Assembly: GCF_963676685.1 (NCBI RefSeq)
Contig: NC_092351.1
Coordinates: 44,444,733 to 44,508,732, forward strand
Direction of reading: 5' to 3'
From: Mytilus edulis
Taxonomy: Eukaryota; Mollusca; Bivalvia; Mytilida; Mytilidae
Length of the DNA stretch: 64,000 bases
The notes under the pieces are model-generated. The model worked only from the letters and a program-made list of their open reading frames with translations. It did no database searches and was not told the origin of the DNA. Within the stretch, counting starts at the first letter, position 1; each line of letters starts with the position of its first letter. The position numbers and the translations under genes are program-made. This document shows positions 57,636 to 64,000 of the stretch, piece after piece.

Positions 57636-59354
57636 TTAGTCCTGTTTTCGTTTGACATTCCTTTTTCTATGGCATATTAGGGAACAAAGGTTTAAGAAAA
57701 GTTTAAAACAGGAAAATCCCAAGACTAGTCCAACTGCGATAAACAGATAAATATCGATCATATAATAAGAGTACCACAGCATATCTAGTGATGTTGGTCT
57801 GAAATGTTGTTTTCCATATCTTATTACCAAGTCTATCCAATAAGCTGCTCTTTGTGACGGTGTTTGTGGACGACTGTGAAATATTTCAGACGCCACTTTG
57901 ATTTTGCGTAGGAACGTTTTATTAAACGCTACATTTTCAATTGTTTTAACTAGTTCGTCTATAGAAAAATTTAAAATATCCATTGATATTCCATATCCTT
58001 TGTCCTCCATAATTGCAGCGTTTGCACCTTGATCGTGAACTATCGGAAACCCTATCATTGGTATGCCATGGTAGAGAGCTTCAAAGACGCTGCTCTTTCC
58101 ACAGTGAGTGATAAATAATTTCGTTTTGACATGCCCAAGTATATCATTCTGTGGTAGCCATGGCAACAGTAAAATATAACCTTTTTCTTTTTTATCATCT
58201 CCATACTGAAATATAAAATTCAAACGTTTTGTCTTTTGAAAGGCTAAAAGAAATGTATTCAACATGTGTTCAGAGCATGACTTAATTATACTTCCGAATG
58301 AAACGATAGCAATGCCTTCTATAAACTTTTTAACAAATGTCTCTATCAAAGAGGTCAAAGGTTGAGCTGGTTTTGTTCCTAAACCTCCGCACATAATAAC
58401 ATTTGGTGAAGTTAAAAGTGGATAATCAATTAAAAAATCGCCATCAATTATCTGTAGAATAAAGCTATTTTTTAGTTCGCTGTTTGATATTAAAGGCTTT
58501 TCCGGAACATACTTGCTGACAAGATTTTCAAAAGAAGGCATTGTTGGTTTGATCAGCTGAATAATATAGGACAGGGAGTTTAAGACACGTTGTGCAAACG
58601 TCATTTTGTCTGTAAATCCTGACCATAATGCCGGTGTGGTAACGGGATTAATATACGATTCAGTAAAGAGTCATAATGTGCACCAATGAAAACAAACGGC
58701 AATGAAAGTTTGTAAGCAAGGATTTCATAACATAGAATACCAGGAGCATTGGCAACGATAGCATAGGCAAACTGTTCAGAAGATAAACGTTGGAAAAGCT
58801 CACCATCTGTCATAAAGTTATGACAATGTTTAGATGCTCGTTCCAATATTTGATAAAATGGAAAAGACTTTGACCGATTCAATTTCTCAGCTACAACTTG
58901 TGTTACTATATCCATTGATATATTATCAAAACTGTTTGCTATCACAGATATTCCACCCATTCGTATCTTCTTGTCCATAGCGGTTGACAAAACAAATGTT
59001 GCTGAGTGGTTGTACGTCTCTAATTCTTTTAAAACGTTTAATACTGGCAAGATGTTACTCCATAATGCTGGAATTATAAAAACGATTTTTTTTTACCCTC
59101 TACATCATAGAGGGGGAATAGGAGGGTCTTGATCCCGAAATCCCGGACTTAAAAAAACGAAATCCCGAGGTCCCGTATTTAAATAAAGCAAATCCCGACA
59201 TCCCGAAATCCGAAAAAAAGGATTCCCGGATCCCGAAAGGGTCAATCCCTAAATCCCGAGAGTCCCGATAAAGGTCCTATCCCCCCTCATCATAGACGTA
59301 CAACAAACATATGAGGGTCATTGTTTTAATTAATCTTTGACAATCAAACTTCAT
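57636..59354 (-). pseudogene. UGT-4: divergent UDP-glycosyltransferase pseudogene
   Basis: The start at 59354 opens a plausible signal peptide (RLIKTMTLICLLYVYDVEGK) that is cut by a 177-bp transposon (59111-59287). After it, a run of nine A shifts the frame; a corrected frame would continue into IVFIIPALWSNILPVL. The frame 59050-58640 covers the acceptor domain. A second frameshift at about 58640, after LLNRI, leads into 58604-57636, which is an intact C-terminal half of 322 codons with WLPQNDILGHV, HCGKSSVFEALYHGIPM, DQ, a membrane span and a Lys/Arg-rich tail. The position of the catalytic His of UGT-2/3 is Asn here (WSN in place of RSH). The long open C-terminal half suggests recent inactivation. 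Sequencing error could explain the homopolymer shift, but not the insertion. Confidence 0.9.
59111..59287. mobile_element. hAT-like MITE inside the UGT-4 signal-peptide codons, 8-bp target-site duplication
   Basis: Inverted ends AGGGGGAATAGGA and its near-inverse TCCTATCCCCCCT. CATCATAG is duplicated exactly on both sides (59103-59110 and 59288-59295). Eight-base duplications are characteristic of hAT elements. The interior repeats 'aatcccga' and 'tcccgaaatcccg' many times. It is 177 bp with no coding capacity. Confidence 0.85.
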
Positions 59355-59663
59355 TCTGGAATACATGTATCAAATACAGAGACATTATTTAGAAATGAAA
59401 CATCGTTATCTTTATATACAGTGTTTTATTTGTCTAAAACATATATAGTCGTAGACGCCTTACGTCTGCATTTCTTAACAGTTATTTGAAAATAAAAAGA
59501 CTTCAATTAAGGAAACAGGTCCGGACACACGATGGCAGTTGTAAGCTTTAACTGTTTCACTTGACATGATACTTGCCTCAATTAATCTGGCTGGTTATAT
59601 TCTGCCTATGAATGAACAATTTATAAACAATTCAATGTCTTCATTATAATAATAATAATTATT
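59355..59663. other. Upstream flank of UGT-4; no gene seen
   Basis: An acceptor-like 'catgtattccag' ends one base before the UGT-4 ATG, as in the other UGTs. Otherwise featureless. Confidence 0.4.
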
Positions 59664-59665
59664 AT

Positions 59666-59727
<62 letters not shown>
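59664..59727 (+). repeat. (GTA)n microsatellite
   Basis: About 20 uninterrupted TAG/GTA triplets preceded by an ATA/ATT triplet run. Confidence 0.95.
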
Positions 59728-59751
59728 CTTAGTATTAATTGTTAGGGGACG

Positions 59752-61055
59752 ACCATTTGATATTCTGGGGGGAGGGGCAGGAGGATTTTGAAAATAAATA
59801 ACTCAGCCTTGATAATCACAAAAATAAATGGTTTGTAGTTTGAAAATAAATTACCTGACTTGCAATGTATTGAAAATAAATAACTCAGCAGGTCTAATCG
59901 AAAGTATGAGATGGCACCAGTTTCTCCATAAATCCATCTTTTTTCCCAAATAAAATCGGGAAACACTTCCCTATTTTTTTAATAATAAAGGTATAAATAT
60001 TATTCAAATATACTTGAAATGTCTGAAAATTGGTTTCATTTAACTTGAGGTATATTGTTTCATGAAACCTTACCTCACTTTTATTTTAACAGGACCGTAA
60101 CTACATTGAGGCAAATGCCTCATGTAGGAAATTTCAACACCAAACGCTTGTCTCTATATCAAATTGTGTTCACGGCAATTACCTTGCAAGAAGCAAGTTC
60201 TGTTTTCCCTCAGACGTAGCCCTGATTTATCGGGATCAATGTTTCTTATTTATTTGTCTTTTGTTCATTGATTTCATTGATTGCCCTTCTGTATTCTGTT
60301 AATAGCATGGTTAGTGTTGCATTCCTTTTGTAATCTAGTAATTTTGTTATGAACTTGATCATGAGTTTAAAAAAACAGCAGCCACAGACTTAACTATGTG
60401 AATATTCCATTTTTGCTTTATCTTGTACATTCTGGTCTATTGTTGCCCCTAGAAACTTAAGTCTTACACTGAATTTATACATTTTGCTTTGAGACCAAAA
60501 TATTGTCAAAAAAATTATTAAAACAAAACTTGCAATTTCAGATTATGAAAGGGTCTTCGGAACACCCAGAAAGCATGATTTTGGATCATTTGTTTTATAG
60601 CTTCTTGGGCCTTCAATGGCTCCAAAACCCTTCAAAAACATTTTGCCTCGCTCCGCTCGTCTAAATATGTTTCCCAATACTCTTCATAGTGGCTAGTTAC
60701 ACCCAAACTACTTTAATACTATGCATCTATGCAATACATGTATATGCAGTTGGGAATATAAAAGATTCATTTCTGTAGAGGAGGAGGATTAATTCTGATT
60801 AAATTGTACATAATGACTTGACTATACATGTATTATTTATAATAAACAAATCATTTAAAAATTGTATGTTTTCAAATATCATAAACATAGTTGTGAAAAA
60901 TGAATAATCAGTCCCTTGCTTTAATGAAAATGAAAAATCTTGCTTCAATAGTGCAGAAAATTAATAATCTGTCCTCTTAGTTACAAAAATGACATGAATA
61001 AATAACCGATCAAAAAATCCTCCTGCCCACCCCCCCCCCCCCCCCCCCCAGAATA
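59752..61055. mobile_element. Foldback element of about 1.3 kb
   Basis: The left end 'tattctggggggaggggcag' followed by 'gaggattttgaaaataaata' is inverted at the right end: 'tcaaaaaatcctcctgccca', then a poly-C run and 'agaata'. Repeated 'tgaaaataaata' strings lie inside the left arm. No coding sequence. Confidence 0.6.
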
Positions 61056-64000
61056 AAGTAGAATTGATTTGTTTAGGCTTGAGATTTAAAAGTTCAAAAT
61101 ACGACGGGTAGTACATCTGTGTTAATGACCTAAAACTAGTTAAAGTCAAATGTCTTTTTATATACATGGGTAAGTTAGAAATTGCGCGACTGAATCGTTC
61201 TGTTCAGAAAGTATTAACATTGAAACAACGAGGGTTTAAAATAAACAGAAATAAGTTAAAAGTCGGTCATAACTTTTTTATTTACACTGGTTCTTTTTTT
61301 TTAACTCATATTTCCCTTTTTGCATCTGTATGTATCTGTATCTTTATATTTTCTGCCAATATAGGCACACCTTCAGTATAAAGTCAATAAAAGTTAACTA
61401 GTTATATACCCGACTGTCATGTATCGTGCAGTTGTACCTCATAACTCATGTAACTAGAGCAGCTGACTTGGGGAAGGCATTTACAGAATGTGGCGTGGTG
61501 AAACATGTATTTGAGCGCACATTCCCCCTTTTTTCAAACTGCTGCTGGAATAGTCATCTGACAGCACAAATTAAGATCAAACTGAAAAAAAAATATTTTG
61601 GAAATATGTATATGCTTTTCGTTATGTAGGTTTTTGTCTATACAATGTGTCGGACACCGAAGTGTTTTTCTTCTGCGCTGGCGCAGTTTCTAATTCTAAT
61701 CATGATAGTCAAATATTTGAAAGTATTTGATTGTAATTGACTTGATTTGTGCAAAGTAGCCTACAGCATAGTGCATTTCATATGCACAACTGCATAGTCC
61801 TGACATAGTTTGTTTTCGTTTTGTTTTTTTGTTTTTTTGTTGTTGCTGTTTTGTTTTGTTTTTGTGTTAACGAAATATAAGTTCATAAAATTCTATTTTA
61901 TCATAAAGCTTATAAATACTTCAAACTTTGCCATGAAAAACATGCAAGATAAGATAGGATGCATTTAAAAATAAAAGGGATATTCAACTTCACATTTCGA
62001 TTTTGAACGAATTTCTACAAACTTAAAGTTCTCGAACTTAGGATACTATGATAATCATGGGATGGTGGATTTTTTTTAACTTTAAATGGCAAAAAAAATG
62101 GTTTACGTTTAAATTTTTTGGAATTATTATTCCTTTAACTTTGTAAACCAATGATTTGTATTGTAAAACTATAAAATCCTTGTGTAAACGTACTAAAATT
62201 AATTAATATCATATTACATTTGAGGTTATACCCGGTTTATCATCATGGTAAATTTCTAATTTTTTAAAACACTATAGATAATACAAAAATATCCCTGTTC
62301 TTAACTATACTTTTGACAATAGTTAGACAAAAATCACAGGTGAAAATGTATCCAAAAATGAAATGAAAAATAACTGTCCTGAATTTTATTTGTCTAGCGA
62401 AAGTTCGGGACCAAACTACCAAGTCTTAGAACTACCCTAAAGGGAGACTACTGTCGATACAAGTTAGCGGGAAACATAAAAACATTACTTACATAACTCA
62501 AGACTTTTTACTCTCGCAATGGTTGAAGGACCTGGCTGTAAGATAAAAGGAGAAAAAATAAAAGGAAAACTAAAGGGAAAGATAGTAAAATCAGTTCACG
62601 GAAATGCAGTAGATAAGGTTCTCTAAGTTTTGTTGAGATTTTCGAAACTATAAGTTGTTGAAACCTGTAAACAAACAGACCAATTCTACTCATCTTCACC
62701 TTACCATTAAATTATAAGTCACATAAACTAAGTATTAATATACATATAGTAACAAAAATATCCTTATGTTGCAACGACAGTTTATCAACAAATGGAAGTC
62801 CCTATACAGCCCTTACACGGTCGGTAAAAAGTTTATCTTGCGCTTTTTCTCTCTTTTATATGAAGCCGGTACATGTAGTAATGCACCATATTGCTAATTT
62901 GATTTCTGTCAAGCTTGACCTGAGAATCTATCCCACTTGATCTTTTGACGTCGTACAACAATCACTTTCCCATTGTGGCGTATGATATTTTCTGTTATGA
63001 CGTCCAATTTTAACAGGAACTTTCGTGATTAACAGTAAATTAATGGCAGACAAATAGCGATTAAGCGTTTGCCCTTTACCGTCAGGTGTAAAATTGTCAT
63101 TTTCGGCTACTATTAGCGTCAAAATGGTAAAATTTTACTGTGATTTGTCGAGACATTTATCAGAGGTCTCAAATGATTATTATATCTCTAACATCCTTTT
63201 TGGAAAAAATTAATGTGATTTGTCAAAATCAGTCGATTTTTGTATTGTGTAAAAGAAAGAGTATATTTTATCATCATGCACCAAAAATAAGGGTTAACTT
63301 AATTTGATGATAAATTTTACAGTTATTCGTCATAAAGGTACCCCAGGAACAACCCTCTAATACCACTTCTTTTTGCGCTTCAAGACCTGATACAAATATG
63401 GAAATATATTTTCCATGTAGGGCACATAAATGCTGACATTTAAGAAATAATTACAAGGGTGATTAGGCTCCAGTACATTTATTAACTAGGGCACCATATG
63501 TGAATCATAAGGGCTTACTTATCAAACAAAGAAATTTAATAAAATATCAACTGTTTTAATTTGTCCCAGATTTTAGTTGTCTTTTGGACCAATGAGACAT
63601 CTCCATCCAAGTCACGATTTGTAAAAGTAAACTATTATACATTTTTGTACTAGCAGTCAGAGCTCAGACATAAATAAGTCTGAATTTGCTTTTGACTCAT
63701 AGAGGTCTAAATTTGTAAGTTTTAGGATTTGTCTCCCTTTAATGCAAGACAAAATACAACTTTAATAAGTCAAATATTGTTAAGCAAGAAATAATTGACC
63801 AGAATCAAATAGTTGCAAATATCGACTCCTACAAGTCGATAAGTTATCAAAATTGGTTAACTTCAAGACCTACGCATATTTATAAAAAGGTCACGCATCT
63901 AAATCAAATAATGACAACATTGAAAAACAATGCTTTGTCTTTTAAAGAAAAATATGAATGAGAGTCTAAAAAATCAAGATAATGTTAAATTAACCTTACA
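61056..64000. other. No gene seen; low-copy and repeat-like pieces
   Basis: Short frames at 61166-61381, 61426-61629 and 62928-63122 have no motif and no partner exons. 'gtaaaattttactgtgattt' near 63126 and 'aaattttacagttattcg' near 63313 are related short repeats. A weak family-A-like piece ('ccaatgagacatctccatcc') occurs near 63590. Confidence 0.4.

Noticed and set aside
59741-59966. 74-codon minus-strand frame
   Set aside because: It falls in the arm of a foldback element with low-complexity repeats; no motif.
62928-63122. 64-codon minus-strand frame near the right edge
   Set aside because: It reads like protein in places but has no recognised domain, no splice signals I trust and no partner exon. 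It is left as unsupported.

Overview
The window looks like nuclear DNA of a bivalve mollusc, most likely a mussel (Mytilus or a close relative). The reasons are AT-rich sequence with very little open coding sequence, an animal-type UDP-glycosyltransferase family, and many interspersed repeats that I associate with mussel genomes. The species call is inference; no database was searched.

The only clear protein-coding theme is a dispersed tandem family of four intronless-CDS UDP-glycosyltransferases (UGTs), all on the minus strand. UGT-1 (2062-3609) is a decayed pseudogene. UGT-2 (30412-31956, 514 aa) and UGT-3 (48038-49585, 515 aa) are intact. UGT-4 (57636-59354) is more divergent and broken by a 177-bp transposon plus two frameshifts. 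UGT-1, -2 and -3 sit in recognisably duplicated blocks with shared 3' flanks (1-450, 26820-27624, 47150-48037). Comparing the blocks reveals empty sites and so dates several insertions to after the duplication. All four copies have a 3' splice-site-like sequence ending one base before the ATG, which suggests a conserved 5'UTR intron.

Between the UGTs are gene fragments and mobile DNA. An inverted duplication (9255-10490 versus 14530-15485) carries two copies of a NEIL3-like zinc-ribbon exon, one intact and one broken; a six-unit satellite lies between the arms. A degenerate non-LTR retrotransposon lies at 5690-7320. Three Penelope-like element remnants lie at 17455-18345, 24645-24920 and 45770-45945. 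There are many palindromic (foldback) elements and MITEs, several with readable target-site duplications. A 6.2-kb region (36107-42330) has inverted ends and a 9-bp target-site duplication and appears to be one large non-autonomous DNA transposon. A candidate C2H2 zinc-finger exon lies at 43226-43408, and a less certain exon at 41172-41320.

The most striking signal is a set of six hammerhead-ribozyme-like motifs. Five are exactly 44 nt long in the type I arrangement, on both strands, in different states of decay. The copy at 40925-40968 retains the whole catalytic core with compensated stems. A 348-bp unit at 49739-50086 starts just downstream of the cleavage position of one ribozyme and ends in the next ribozyme, as a retrozyme monomer would. 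Ribozymes of this type are known from Penelope-like elements and retrozymes, and both kinds of trace occur here.
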